From: Shewanella inventionis
GTDB lineage: Bacteria; Pseudomonadota; Gammaproteobacteria; Enterobacterales; Shewanellaceae
DNA: 64,000 nt
Assembly: GCF_014641855.1 (NCBI RefSeq)
Contig: NZ_BMII01000006.1
Coordinates: 62,001 to 126,000, forward strand
Direction of reading: 5' to 3'
The position numbers were made by a program, and so were the translations under genes. This document shows positions 40,257 through 49,417 of this stretch, one piece after another. The notes beneath the pieces were generated by a model. The model had not been told where the DNA came from, ran no database searches, and saw only the letters and a program-made list of their open reading frames with translations. Position 1 is the first letter of the stretch; each line of letters starts with the position of its first letter.

Positions 40257-41484
40257 TAATCCCAAGTTGATGGCGATAACGCTTAGTGCGTTGTTTGGTT
40301 TTAAATTGATCGACCACTAAACTCCATAGTGCTGAGTCGTTTGTTTGCGGTGTTGCTCCTTGGCTCATGCGGCGAAGTTGGCGTTTAATTATGGCCATGG
40401 TGGCCAATCCTGCCAGGGTTTTATTTTGCCAATCGACTCGAGGTAATGTTGGGCTAAAGTCTGGCTGTGTTTGCCATAAGTTGGCTAAGTTAGGGTAAAA
40501 AGCCAATGCACTGGCAATACCACACATTACAAAGCCGGCATCGAGCACTTGCTCTGCAATCTCCTTACGGCGTATGCCACCTGTGAGCATTAATGGAATA
40601 GGCGACTTAGCCACTAATTGACTGGTTAAACTAAGAAAATATGCTTCACGGGCGAGGGTACGTTCATCGGCACTTCGTCCTTGCATAGCGGGTGCTTCAT
40701 AACTGCCGCCAGATAGCTCAACCACATCGACGTGATATTGGGCCAATAGATTAATGACTTGCTCTGCATCTTCTACATCAAATCCACCGCGTTGAAAATC
40801 GGCTGAATTAAGTTTTACTGCAATATCAAATGTGTCGCCACATCGTTGTCTTATTTGCTTAACCACGTCTAATAAAAGTTTGGCTCTATTTTCAAGTGTG
40901 CCACCCCATTCATCGGTGCGTTTGTTGGTTAATGGCGATAAAAACTGTGCCAGTAAGTATCCATGTGCAGCATGGACTTGCACGCCGTCAAATCCGGCCT
41001 GTTGTGCCATGCTTGCTGTTGTTGCAAAACGTTCAATTACATCTGTAATATCATCATGATTCATTGCTTTAGGCTGCGTAAACATTGAAGAATGCTTGCC
41101 TAAATCTAATGCGATGGCTGATGGGGCCAGGTTTTTACCGCCCATAGCCTTAAATACTTGTCTGCCTGGGTGGTTAAGTTGCATCCATACTCGGGCGTTG
41201 TTTTGCTTGGCAATACTGGCCCATTGTGTAAAAGGAGCTAAATCACTGTCGGCCTCTAACGCAACGCCCCCAGGACCTGTCATGGCATAACGGTCAACCA
41301 TAACATTGCCAGTAATTATTAACCCTACGCCACCTTTTGCCCATGCATCATAAAGCGCAAACAATGCGCTGTCGGGTTGTTGTTTTGCATTGGCGAGGTT
41401 TTCTTCCATGGCGGCTTTGGCAATACAATTAGGGATAATGCCACCATTAGGTAAGGTATATGCGCTAAATAAACGGTTTGTCAT
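40246..41484 (-). CDS. Old Yellow Enzyme-family NADH:flavin oxidoreductase
   Basis: A flavin (FMN) enzyme of the Old Yellow Enzyme family, reducing electrophilic alkenes or related compounds. The 412-residue protein shows the TIM-barrel pattern: NAAMEE-like start, WMQLNHPGRQ (substrate), HAAHGYLLAQFLSPLTNKRTDEWGG (active site) and the flavin phosphate site TGGIRRKE. I chose ATG 41484 with GGACAG upstream; an open frame extends to 41565. It resembles 2,4-dienoyl-CoA reductase-like monomers lacking the iron-sulfur half. Confidence 0.88.
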   Translation of the reverse strand: MTNRLFSAYTLPNGGIIPNCIAKAAMEENLANAKQQPDSALFALYDAWAKGGVGLIITGNVMVDRYAMTGPGGVALEADSDLAPFTQWASIAKQNNARVWMQLNHPGRQVFKAMGGKNLAPSAIALDLGKHSSMFTQPKAMNHDDITDVIERFATTASMAQQAGFDGVQVHAAHGYLLAQFLSPLTNKRTDEWGGTLENRAKLLLDVVKQIRQRCGDTFDIAVKLNSADFQRGGFDVEDAEQVINLLAQYHVDVVELSGGSYEAPAMQGRSADERTLAREAYFLSLTSQLVAKSPIPLMLTGGIRRKEIAEQVLDAGFVMCGIASALAFYPNLANLWQTQPDFSPTLPRVDWQNKTLAGLATMAIIKRQLRRMSQGATPQTNDSALWSLVVDQFKTKQRTKRYRHQLGITND

Positions 41485-41564
41485 GAAATGCTGTCCATTT
41501 ATGGTATTAAATAAGGGAATTAAGTGAATTGACCCATGCCAGACATCATAAAGTAATACCATCA

Positions 41565-41600
41565 CAACACCAAACAGGCCCTAGGGTCTGTTTGGTGTTG
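41565..41600. terminator. Long palindrome between the oxidoreductase and receptor genes
   Basis: A near-perfect inverted repeat, arms CAACACCAAACAG (41565-41577) and CTGTTTGGTGTTG (41588-41600), with further pairing inside. It lies 15 bases past the receptor stop and could terminate it, although the T-run is poor. Confidence 0.55.
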
Positions 41601-41614
41601 TTGAGAGAAGTTGA

Positions 41615-44065
41615 TTAAATACGGTAGGTTACCGTTAACTTAGCATTACGTTCTTCGCCTGGTAATCCACCTAAGAACATGGCTTTTTCGTAGTATGATT
41701 TATTAAATAAGTTATTGAGATTTAATTGAATTTTATATCGTTCAACATCATAACTAATTGCAGAGTCTACAACAGTATAGCTTGGGACGTATCCGTCAGG
41801 AATGCCGAACGAGCTTGAGTTGGTGCTTCGCTCGCCAACATGCTCAGCACCAAGACTAATCGATACAGGTGCAGGTAAACCAAACTCGGCTGCATAAGTC
41901 ACCCAGGTGCTTGCTGTTACGTAAGGTACACCTTTTTGATGTTGACCATAATCGCTACTGTTTGGATTTTGGTTGTCTCTTGCATCTTGATACACAGCAT
42001 TAATGTTGACCTTCCATTGCTCACTTAAATAGGCGTTTAAGTCCATTTCGACGCCTTTGGTGTCTTCGCTGCCATCGTAAAAATACGGATCAATATCGGA
42101 TGTCGTCGCGCTACTGTCGTAATCTGGGTTACTGTAGGCAATATTGGTACGTGAAGATTTAAAAAACACTAATGATGCCAGTAGCTGGTCTTCAAATGCT
42201 TTAAAACGTACGCCAAGGTCGTTACTGATTGATTCAGAATCATCTCGGTCGGCTTCTGTGCCTGTTACATCGCCCAATACACTGTAGGCTGTTCGACCTT
42301 TAGAGTGATTAACAAAAATAGAGATATCATCAGTTGGCATGTACGTTAAACCAAGGTTGTAAGTAATACCGTTGTCTGTGGTATCTGCTTCTGGCTGTGG
42401 CTCTGCCAGGCTACTGCTATATCGAGAATCGACGCCTAAATGCTTATAGGTTTGCCTGATCTCATTGAAGGCAACACCCACTCGGCTGGTAAAGCCTGCA
42501 CCTAAATATCCCACATGCTGCACTCCAAGCCCCCATGCACTGACTGACTTATTGTAATTACTGGTCACTAGAGGGTCGTAATCTTCAAAATCACCTTCGG
42601 CCCAATTAGGATCGCGGATATCATAAATATAGGGGAGCGTTCCTTGGTAGCTTACGTCACCGTTACTGTCTTTTAATACGTAATCGGCATCCCATATTGA
42701 CGACTGTTTAAATCGAATTGTTCGGTCTTCAAAGTTAGCGTTAACCAATAATTCGTTTTCAATGTTGCCAATGTCAAAGTCGTAACGCAGATCGGCAAAA
42801 TATTGCCATGACTTTTCATCTGCTGTGACTTTACGGTATTCCTGACGACGAGCTGCATAGGGATACAGTACGTCATCTTCAACTAATGGTGCACGGGGAT
42901 CTGCATTAATGACACCATTGCGTTGCCAGTAAACGTAATTATATGCACCTGTTTGGCGAGCAAAACCCGTTTCATAATTACGATATTGCAATTGCTGATT
43001 TAAGAATAGGTCGTCAGTTAAGTATATGTTGTGGGTAAGTTTAAAGCGTAATTCTTCGCTTTCGTTATCTTTTGCCATCGGGGAAATCAAACCATTATGG
43101 CCAAAGTCGTAGGGGGTTTGGCCATCACTAGCACTGAGCGAGTCTGCAAGTTGTTGACGCTGCTCATCGGTAAGTTGCACGCCACTGCTGGTTGGGTCGT
43201 TAACCAAATCTTCCCATGTCACTTCGTCAGCGGTTTTACCGTCAACCGATGCAGCGTTATAAATACGAATAGGGTGACCAATGGAGTCGACAGGAATAGC
43301 GTCTTTGATATAGGCAGTAGAGAACATCAGATTTTGACTGTCATCTACAACAAATTTTAATGAGCCGTAGACTTCATCTCTGTCTGTGCCAAGATCGCGA
43401 TAGCCGTCACTGCGGGCGCTTTTTGCAACCACGCGATAGGCAACATCATCGGTTATGCCTCCCGTACTGTCGGCCATTAGTGAATAGCTGTCCCATTGTC
43501 CAACTTCGGCTTCAATAACATGTTTGCTTTCAAACTCTGGTTTTTTTTCGATTAAGTTAATCACACCGCCAGCGCTACCCATGCCGTATAAGCCTGTGGC
43601 AGGGCCTTTTAATACTTCAACTGAATTAACATTGGTGAGGGAGCGGGTTGGGTTAAATGTATTGCCAAGGCCGGCGCCGCCGTACATGCCATCAAAGGTG
43701 TAATTGGCTCCTAAACCGCGGATGACAAGGTTGTCGCCAATACCATAATTATTACCTGCTTGGGTCACGCCACTGATGTTACGCACTAGATCTTTCATGT
43801 TACTAATGCCCTGCTCATCAATGAGTGCTTCATCAACAATGACAACCGCCGCGGGAGTCTCCATCAAAGACATGTCTGATTTTGTTGCTAAACCGGAATT
43901 CATCACTACCTGGTTTTGACGACCGTATACAGTAATACGTTCATAGTCTTGTGCAGTGGGTTGCGTTTCAGTACTCGAGTCATTAGGTGTTTGCGCGTGT
44001 GCATAAATAGGAAATAAAATACTTTGGCAAGCAAGAGCAAGTAAAGATAATCGTAGCGATGTCAT
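41615..44065 (-). CDS. TonB-dependent siderophore receptor
   Basis: An 816-residue outer-membrane receptor of the ferric-siderophore type. A signal peptide (about 1-24, ending PIYAHAQ) precedes the TonB box region (ERITVYG), a plug (about 60-175, with VVIRGLGANYTFDGMY and GSAGGVINLIEKKP) and a beta-barrel ending RNAKLTVTYRI. It lies alone and leftward behind a strong Fur box (44095-44111), which predicts expression in low iron. The siderophore is unknown, and there is no siderophore synthesis gene nearby. Confidence 0.93.
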   Translation of the reverse strand: MTSLRLSLLALACQSILFPIYAHAQTPNDSSTETQPTAQDYERITVYGRQNQVVMNSGLATKSDMSLMETPAAVVIVDEALIDEQGISNMKDLVRNISGVTQAGNNYGIGDNLVIRGLGANYTFDGMYGGAGLGNTFNPTRSLTNVNSVEVLKGPATGLYGMGSAGGVINLIEKKPEFESKHVIEAEVGQWDSYSLMADSTGGITDDVAYRVVAKSARSDGYRDLGTDRDEVYGSLKFVVDDSQNLMFSTAYIKDAIPVDSIGHPIRIYNAASVDGKTADEVTWEDLVNDPTSSGVQLTDEQRQQLADSLSASDGQTPYDFGHNGLISPMAKDNESEELRFKLTHNIYLTDDLFLNQQLQYRNYETGFARQTGAYNYVYWQRNGVINADPRAPLVEDDVLYPYAARRQEYRKVTADEKSWQYFADLRYDFDIGNIENELLVNANFEDRTIRFKQSSIWDADYVLKDSNGDVSYQGTLPYIYDIRDPNWAEGDFEDYDPLVTSNYNKSVSAWGLGVQHVGYLGAGFTSRVGVAFNEIRQTYKHLGVDSRYSSSLAEPQPEADTTDNGITYNLGLTYMPTDDISIFVNHSKGRTAYSVLGDVTGTEADRDDSESISNDLGVRFKAFEDQLLASLVFFKSSRTNIAYSNPDYDSSATTSDIDPYFYDGSEDTKGVEMDLNAYLSEQWKVNINAVYQDARDNQNPNSSDYGQHQKGVPYVTASTWVTYAAEFGLPAPVSISLGAEHVGERSTNSSSFGIPDGYVPSYTVVDSAISYDVERYKIQLNLNNLFNKSYYEKAMFLGGLPGEERNAKLTVTYRI

Positions 44066-44523
44066 AGTGGATACCTCGTTTAATGATTTTGCGAATGATA
44101 ATGATTATCATAAAGATTGCAATTGAATTTGAGTCATCATGTGGCAAAAACGCTAACAAGAAGTTTATTTGCGCTATTTTTAAGCTGATTGGCTGCAACA
44201 TCATCATAACCTGTTGCATAAGTTGTTAATTTTTATAATGGAGTAGCTTTATTGTTAGTTATTTGTGATTTCGGATGCTGGCGTTTGTAATGCAATAACT
44301 GGTTTGGATCAGGCGTAAAAGACAAGACAGCAAAACCTCTAATCGATTTTTAAAGGTGGGTTATCTTTGTGGGAAGAAAAATTGTCTTAGTAGCCATATA
44401 TGCGTAGTTTGGTTGTCGCATATTAGGTAGGTTTGGGTATATAATCTGCATCCGAAAAGGTGTTGTGAGGCATAGCTAAGTATCGCTTCTTCAATAACAC
44501 ACTAAAGTATTTAAGGTAACCAA
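44066..44523. other. Divergent promoter region, siderophore receptor / yibL
   Basis: 458 bases. The Fur box lies near the receptor end. TATAAT at 44440-44445 is a possible -10 for yibL, without a well-placed -35. No gene or RNA is evident. Confidence 0.5.
44095..44111. promoter_or_regulatory. Fur box of the siderophore receptor
   Basis: ATGATAAT-G-ATTATCAT is a perfect 17-base palindrome close to the Fur consensus GATAATGATAATCATTATC. It lies 30-46 bases upstream of the receptor start, where Fe-Fur would block transcription. Confidence 0.9.
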
Positions 44524-44880
44524 ATGAATTTAAAGCAAGAACTGCAAACATTAAATGACAAATTAGATAAGTTTCGTCGCAAATTAGCCGCGGCAGAACA
44601 GCGTGGTGATGCCACGGTTGTCATGCAGTTTAAGAAAGAAATTGCCACTGTCACTAAACGTATTGCCAGTGTAAAAGGTCAGCAAACTCGCGAGTTAAGC
44701 AAAGAGAGTGTTGCATTAAAAGCGCTTGGTTTTAAGCGTGCAATCACAAAAGCAGAACAGGCTGACATGGGTAAGTTGACTAAATCGGTTAAAGGTTTAG
44801 TTGTTGTGCACCCTTTAACGGCTCTTGGTCGTGAAATGGGCATTAAAGAAGTCACAGGCTTTGCTCCTACTCAGTTTTAA
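44524..44880 (+). CDS. yibL: YibL family ribosome-associated protein
   Basis: A 118-residue protein matching E. coli YibL in length and in the C-terminal half (FKRAITKAEQADMGKL, KSVKGLVVVHPLTALGREMG). The N-terminal 55 residues form a basic coiled coil. YibL co-purifies with ribosomes; its role is not established. An AAGGTAACCAA ribosome site supports the ATG. ribA begins 37 bases downstream. Confidence 0.85.
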   Translation: MNLKQELQTLNDKLDKFRRKLAAAEQRGDATVVMQFKKEIATVTKRIASVKGQQTRELSKESVALKALGFKRAITKAEQADMGKLTKSVKGLVVVHPLTALGREMGIKEVTGFAPTQF

Positions 44881-44917
44881 TATTTTCTTTTACAGTTAGT
44901 TGTCGTAAGGTTAATTC

Positions 44918-45526
44918 ATGTCGATAAAATATATCGCAACATCTAAATTACCCACTCCTTGGGGAGTGTTTGACATGCATGGTTTTGAAGAAACCGCTAC
45001 AGGTAAAGAACATGTTGCGTTGACATTTGGTCAGCTTGATCCCACACAAGCGATGTTAGGTCGTATTCACTCAGAATGTTTAACGGGTGATGCTTTATTT
45101 AGTTTGCGTTGTGACTGTGGTTTCCAATTACAATCAGCGATGCAATCCATTGCCGAGAAAGGCCAGGGTTTTTTGTTGTATTTGCGTCAAGAAGGTCGTG
45201 GTATTGGCTTATTAAATAAAATCCGTGCTTATGAACTACAAGACGGCGGTGCTAACACGGTTGAAGCCAATGAACGTTTAGGCTTTGAAGCCGACATGCG
45301 TAAATACGACATGATAGCGCCTATGCTTAAACAAATTGGCGTAGAAAAAGTCAGCTTAATGACAAACAACCCTCGTAAAGTGATGGCCATGCAAAATGTG
45401 GGCATTGAAGTGGTTGAGCGTATACCATTGCAAGTGGGCAAAAACCGTTATAATGAGTCATATTTAAAAACCAAGTCTACTGAGCTTGGCCATATGATGT
45501 CTGAACATCATTTCAACGATGAATAG
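44918..45526 (+). CDS. ribA: GTP cyclohydrolase II RibA
   Basis: RibA opens GTP to start riboflavin synthesis. The 202-residue protein (E. coli 196) shows the zinc ligands in [18 protein letters not shown] and the catalytic [19 protein letters not shown]. The C-terminal MTNNPRKV is also typical. A TAAGG ribosome site precedes the ATG. The next gene starts 21 bases after its stop. Confidence 0.96.
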   Translation: MSIKYIATSKLPTPWGVFDMHGFEETATGKEHVALTFGQLDPTQAMLGRIHSECLTGDALFSLRCDCGFQLQSAMQSIAEKGQGFLLYLRQEGRGIGLLNKIRAYELQDGGANTVEANERLGFEADMRKYDMIAPMLKQIGVEKVSLMTNNPRKVMAMQNVGIEVVERIPLQVGKNRYNESYLKTKSTELGHMMSEHHFNDE

Positions 45527-45546
45527 GAAAAACGAACCGTAATCTT

Positions 45547-46470
45547 ATGGCAATGAAACCCGAGCGTCATCTTTGGCTTTTGGATTTATCACCATCGACT
45601 CAATCAAGGTTTTCTTTTTTGGCACCAAACCGCCTCGTTTTATCAGTCTGCGCTTTCATCGGCTATAGCATAAGTTGTCATGTGTTAGCCGATGAGCTCA
45701 TCAGTTCAGAACCCGACGCTTCCCATTATGCGTTTGCTAATTATCTTGGCAGTGGTGTTTATCGTACGTCAGGCCAAAGTGCTGCCGTGGTTAATGTCCC
45801 TTTAGGCTTTGATTTAGAAGGGTCCGACAGCCATCTTCTTAAGTTTCGCTTATCGACTTCGTTTGGTTTTTTTGACTACTCTTTTAACGACTTGCCTGGT
45901 GGCAGTTTGCCTAAAAGTGTTGGTACACTGACCGTGACTCCCGGCATTGAATATCATTGGCTGGTGGACGAGAAATTGACTCTGGAGTCGTATTTTGATC
46001 TCGGGTATGGGCATAATTTCTCTACACACAGCCATGTGGGTATTTACTCAACAGGGCTGTCGAGTTTGTACCGCTTTGGCCCTGCGGAGTATAACCCTGT
46101 GTGGGTTAACCGCATTTATTATGCTGGATATAAAAGCAATCAAAATGACGGCACCGAAGGCTACTCAGTATTAAAAACCGGTGTAGATGTTGGGGTTAAT
46201 TACGGTTGGCAGTGGGATGATATTTGGGTTGAGCCTCGGGTGTTTGTTGCAGGCCATTGGTATTTTAATCAATTAAAATTTGTGACACCCGTCGGCGAAG
46301 ATGTGCTGACATCCTACACCTACGAAATAGGCACAACGTTGGCTTTTTCTAAACCGTTAACCTTTGCGGCCATTGGCCTAGACAGTGTCGAAATTGATCA
46401 TTTTGGTTTGAGTTATCAAGTTGGCGGCGGGCTTAAAGTGTGGCGCTTAATATTTGGGTTTCCACTGTAA
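45547..46470 (+). CDS. Solitary outer-membrane autotransporter-like beta-barrel
   Basis: A 307-residue probable outer-membrane barrel. A hydrophobic stretch (about 29-46) ending near SCHVLADE looks like a signal peptide with an unusually long N-terminal region. The rest alternates aromatic and polar residues in strand-like stretches, ending RLIFGFPL. It resembles the passenger-less autotransporter-like barrels found in Shewanella and Vibrio. It lies 21 bases after ribA, so it is probably co-transcribed, with no obvious functional link. A strong terminator follows. Confidence 0.72.
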   Translation: MAMKPERHLWLLDLSPSTQSRFSFLAPNRLVLSVCAFIGYSISCHVLADELISSEPDASHYAFANYLGSGVYRTSGQSAAVVNVPLGFDLEGSDSHLLKFRLSTSFGFFDYSFNDLPGGSLPKSVGTLTVTPGIEYHWLVDEKLTLESYFDLGYGHNFSTHSHVGIYSTGLSSLYRFGPAEYNPVWVNRIYYAGYKSNQNDGTEGYSVLKTGVDVGVNYGWQWDDIWVEPRVFVAGHWYFNQLKFVTPVGEDVLTSYTYEIGTTLAFSKPLTFAAIGLDSVEIDHFGLSYQVGGGLKVWRLIFGFPL

Positions 46471-46507
46471 AGTAAGTGCTATTAATCAAACTGTGTTATT
46501 TCTATCC

Positions 46508-46536
46508 AAAAAGTGCTGAATTATTAGCACTTTTTG
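46508..46536. terminator. Bidirectional terminator after the outer-membrane barrel gene
   Basis: AAAAAGTGCT / AGCACTTTTT stem with an eight-base loop (46508-46535), 38 bases past the stop codon. Confidence 0.85.
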
Positions 46537-46609
46537 TCTAAGTTTTACCGATCAGGATAAAAAAATTATCAGAGATTGTTGAGTTGTCACATAATTAATG
46601 GAAATGGTA

Positions 46610-46972
46610 TTAACCTTTGCCCCAAATATCAGCATTGACGGGCTTGGTCGGTTCAGCTGTTTTCGCTGAGGCTGATTTGTTAACTGGTTTAGATGTTTTT
46701 ACGCCATGTTGAACCTTGATGGCGGGTTTGCGTGTGTCATCTTTTGGTGGTGGAAGTGGTAACTTATTCGTTTTAAGGTACAAGTATTCAACTTTGTCAC
46801 GCGCCCAAGGTGTTTTTCGTAAAAACTTCAAGCTTGATTTAACACTTGGGTTATCTTTAAAACACATAATGTTGATTCTAGACGCTAATTCTTCCCAACC
46901 ATATTTTTCAACCAGTTGGGTGACGATAGTTTCTAGCTTTATGCCGTGAAGTGGGTTATTTGCTTGTGTCAT
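46610..46972 (-). CDS. VF530 family DNA-binding protein
   Basis: A 120-residue protein whose first 65 residues match the VF530 (DUF2132) fold: [21 protein letters not shown], then [21 protein letters not shown]. Known members are small, probably DNA-binding, with unknown targets. The C-terminal 50 residues are basic and disordered ([18 protein letters not shown]). It stands alone. Confidence 0.83.
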   Translation of the reverse strand: MTQANNPLHGIKLETIVTQLVEKYGWEELASRINIMCFKDNPSVKSSLKFLRKTPWARDKVEYLYLKTNKLPLPPPKDDTRKPAIKVQHGVKTSKPVNKSASAKTAEPTKPVNADIWGKG

Positions 46973-47039
46973 GGACCGTGCGTGCTCAATAAATTTGTCA
47001 CTATTATACCCACATTAATGGCAAAGAGATATCAACACA

Positions 47040-47063
47040 AAACGGCAGCCAAGGCTGCCGTTT
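47040..47063 (-). terminator. Terminator of the CstA-type gene
   Basis: AAACGGCAGCC / GGCTGCCGTTT stem with a two-base loop, 19 bases past the stop codon, followed on the minus strand by GTTTTG... -like T-rich sequence. Confidence 0.75.
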
Positions 47064-47081
47064 GTCATGAGAGGGAGAAAG

Positions 47082-48542
47082 TTATTGTTCGTTAGCTAAG
47101 GTGATGTTGTCTTCATCATCTGAATCAATATCGCCTTTACCTTTAGTTTTAATGATAATCAGCGCTGCAATTATTACTGTTGTGACAATACCGGCAAGGG
47201 TAGAAACGGTCATAGGCAAGCCTGCACCCAATGTAGATGAGTTCAGCATAAAGCTAATCACAACACAGGTCATAAACATCGCGGGTACAGAACAAATCCA
47301 GTGGAATTTATTATGCCGAAGTAAGTAGGCAGCTGCTGTCCATAGCATCAATACTGCTGTGGTTTGGTTTGCAACACCAAAATAGCGCCAGATAATACCG
47401 AAATCGACTTGAGTTAATACTGCACCGATTGCAAATAAAGGTAGAGCCAGCAAGAGGCGCTTTGGTAATTCAACTTGTTTGATGTTGAAGAACTCAGCCA
47501 AGATTAAACGAGCAGAGCGAAACGCGGTGTCACCAGATGTGATTGGAAGCACAATGACACCAAGAATAGCCAAGAAACCACCAAATGCACCAAGCAATCC
47601 GTTAGATGCTTCATAGACGACGTTAGCTGGGTTGCCTGCCATACCAGCATTAAGCCCTTCAACACCGCCAAAGAATGATAAAGCAATGGCACACCAAATC
47701 AACGCGATAACACCTTCACCAATCATGGCACCAAAAAACACAAAGCGACCATTTGATTCGTTTTCAACACAACGAGCCATTAATGGAGATTGGGTTGCGT
47801 GGAACCCTGATACTGCACCACATGCAATCGTAATAAATAGTGCAGGCCATAATGGCATGTCGTTAGGGTTAAGGTTAGTAAAGAAGTCACCCATTTCAAA
47901 GCCAGGTAACATAGTATGCTCAGATGACAGCATCAACGCGACAGTCAATCCAAGTGACATAAAGACTAAAAGTGCGCCAAAAAATGGGTAAAAACGACCG
48001 ATGATTTTGTCGATTGGCACAATTGTGGCCACTAGGTAATAAACAAAAATAATGCCAACAAAGATGGCAACATCAAAGCCAGTCAACTTGCTTAGAAGAC
48101 CTGCAGGTGCAGAGATAAATACCACGCCAACAAGTAATAGTAAGATAATGGCAAACAAATTCATAAAGTGTTTGGCATTTTTACCCAGGTATTTACCGGC
48201 TAAGTTAGGTACCGATTGCCCATGGTTACGAACCGATAGCATACCTGAGAAGTAATCGTGGACGGCACCAGCAAATATACAACCCAATACAATCCATAAC
48301 ATGGCAGCAGGACCATACAAAGCACCTAAGATTGGGCCAAAAATAGGACCCACACCAGCAATGTTTAACAATTGAATTAGATACACTTTACTCTTTGACA
48401 TTGGCACGTAATCGACGCCATCAGTTTGAGTAAATGCAGGTGTTTTTCTTTGGGTGTTGATGCCGAATACTTTTTCGACAAAGGCCCCATAAATAAAATA
48501 CCCACCGATGAGTAAGCCAACACAGAGTAGAAACCAAGTCAT
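47082..48542 (-). CDS. CstA/BtsT-family transporter (short form)
   Basis: A 486-residue inner-membrane carrier of the CstA family with about 12-13 membrane segments. The typical CstA stretch IAGVGPIFGPILGALYGPAAMLW occurs near residue 60. E. coli members (CstA, BtsT) are about 700 residues and import peptides or pyruvate; this one lacks the long C-terminal extension. The ATG at 48542 has GGGGAG nine bases upstream; the open frame extends to 48644. It lies directly downstream of the BtsS/BtsR-type pair, whose E. coli counterpart controls btsT, so pyruvate uptake is the best guess. Confidence 0.88.
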   Translation of the reverse strand: MTWFLLCVGLLIGGYFIYGAFVEKVFGINTQRKTPAFTQTDGVDYVPMSKSKVYLIQLLNIAGVGPIFGPILGALYGPAAMLWIVLGCIFAGAVHDYFSGMLSVRNHGQSVPNLAGKYLGKNAKHFMNLFAIILLLLVGVVFISAPAGLLSKLTGFDVAIFVGIIFVYYLVATIVPIDKIIGRFYPFFGALLVFMSLGLTVALMLSSEHTMLPGFEMGDFFTNLNPNDMPLWPALFITIACGAVSGFHATQSPLMARCVENESNGRFVFFGAMIGEGVIALIWCAIALSFFGGVEGLNAGMAGNPANVVYEASNGLLGAFGGFLAILGVIVLPITSGDTAFRSARLILAEFFNIKQVELPKRLLLALPLFAIGAVLTQVDFGIIWRYFGVANQTTAVLMLWTAAAYLLRHNKFHWICSVPAMFMTCVVISFMLNSSTLGAGLPMTVSTLAGIVTTVIIAALIIIKTKGKGDIDSDDEDNITLANEQ

Positions 48543-48706
48543 TTTTATATCTCCCCTTTTATTTAGTATCACAATTGTAAAGTGTTTAGGCGATTTAAAG
48601 GGGAGCATTGCAGTGACAGGTAGAATTGACTGCTTAAGCGGCAAATAGTGGGGATGAAATGTGTGGCTAGTTAAAAAGCGTGCGTTGCATCACTTAATTA
48701 TATTGT

Positions 48707-49417
48707 CTATTGAAATCCAAGTAACTGTTTGAGCTCTTTAAGATAACGGCGTGATACCGGTACGTGAGTGCCACTGTGTGTTGTGACTTCAGCGCCAGTG
48801 TCGGTGATTTCTATTTCAGATATGGCGTTTGGCGACAACAGGTATTGTTTATGACAACGAAATAACGGCGTTTTTTCCTCAAGGGCTTTTAGCGTGAGCT
48901 GGGTGTGGGAAAACCCTTTACTTGAATGCACATGAATACCGCCCATATCACTCACAATAAATTCAACATCGGCAGTAGCGATAACTTTGAGTTTATTGCC
49001 TGTGTAGCACGGCAAGTGAGTGAGTTGGCTAGGTAATATATGTGTTATTGATTGTGGCGCCATATTACTGCGCACTTTATCTAGAGTTTGATTAAAACGA
49101 TTTTCATCAATCGGTTTTAACAAATAGTCGAATGCATTGTTATCAAACGCTTTTACGGCGTATTCATCAAAAGCGGTAATAAATACGATTCGCGGCATTT
49201 GCTCTGGGTTTAACATGGCTATTAATTCCATGCCGCTGATCCTGGGCATTTGAATATCCACGAAAATTAAGTCCGGCTTTTGCTGGTTTATTTGCTGCAG
49301 AGCTTCGATGGCATTACCGCATTGGCCTAGCACGTTAAAGTCTGGATGTTTCTCGAGTAGGTAGGCCACTTCTTGGCGGGCAAATGGCTCATCATCAATA
49401 ATTAAACACCGGATCAT
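48707..49417 (-). CDS. btsR: LytTR response regulator (BtsR-like)
   Basis: A 236-residue regulator: receiver (about 1-115, acceptor D54 in FVDIQMPRISG) and a LytTR DNA-binding domain (about 135-236, ending RRYLKELKQLL). Length and layout match E. coli BtsR/YehT (239). BtsR activates btsT when pyruvate is scarce. It overlaps the kinase gene by four bases (ATGA). It probably controls the CstA-type gene 165 bases downstream. Confidence 0.9.
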   Translation of the reverse strand: MIRCLIIDDEPFARQEVAYLLEKHPDFNVLGQCGNAIEALQQINQQKPDLIFVDIQMPRISGMELIAMLNPEQMPRIVFITAFDEYAVKAFDNNAFDYLLKPIDENRFNQTLDKVRSNMAPQSITHILPSQLTHLPCYTGNKLKVIATADVEFIVSDMGGIHVHSSKGFSHTQLTLKALEEKTPLFRCHKQYLLSPNAISEIEITDTGAEVTTHSGTHVPVSRRYLKELKQLLGFQ

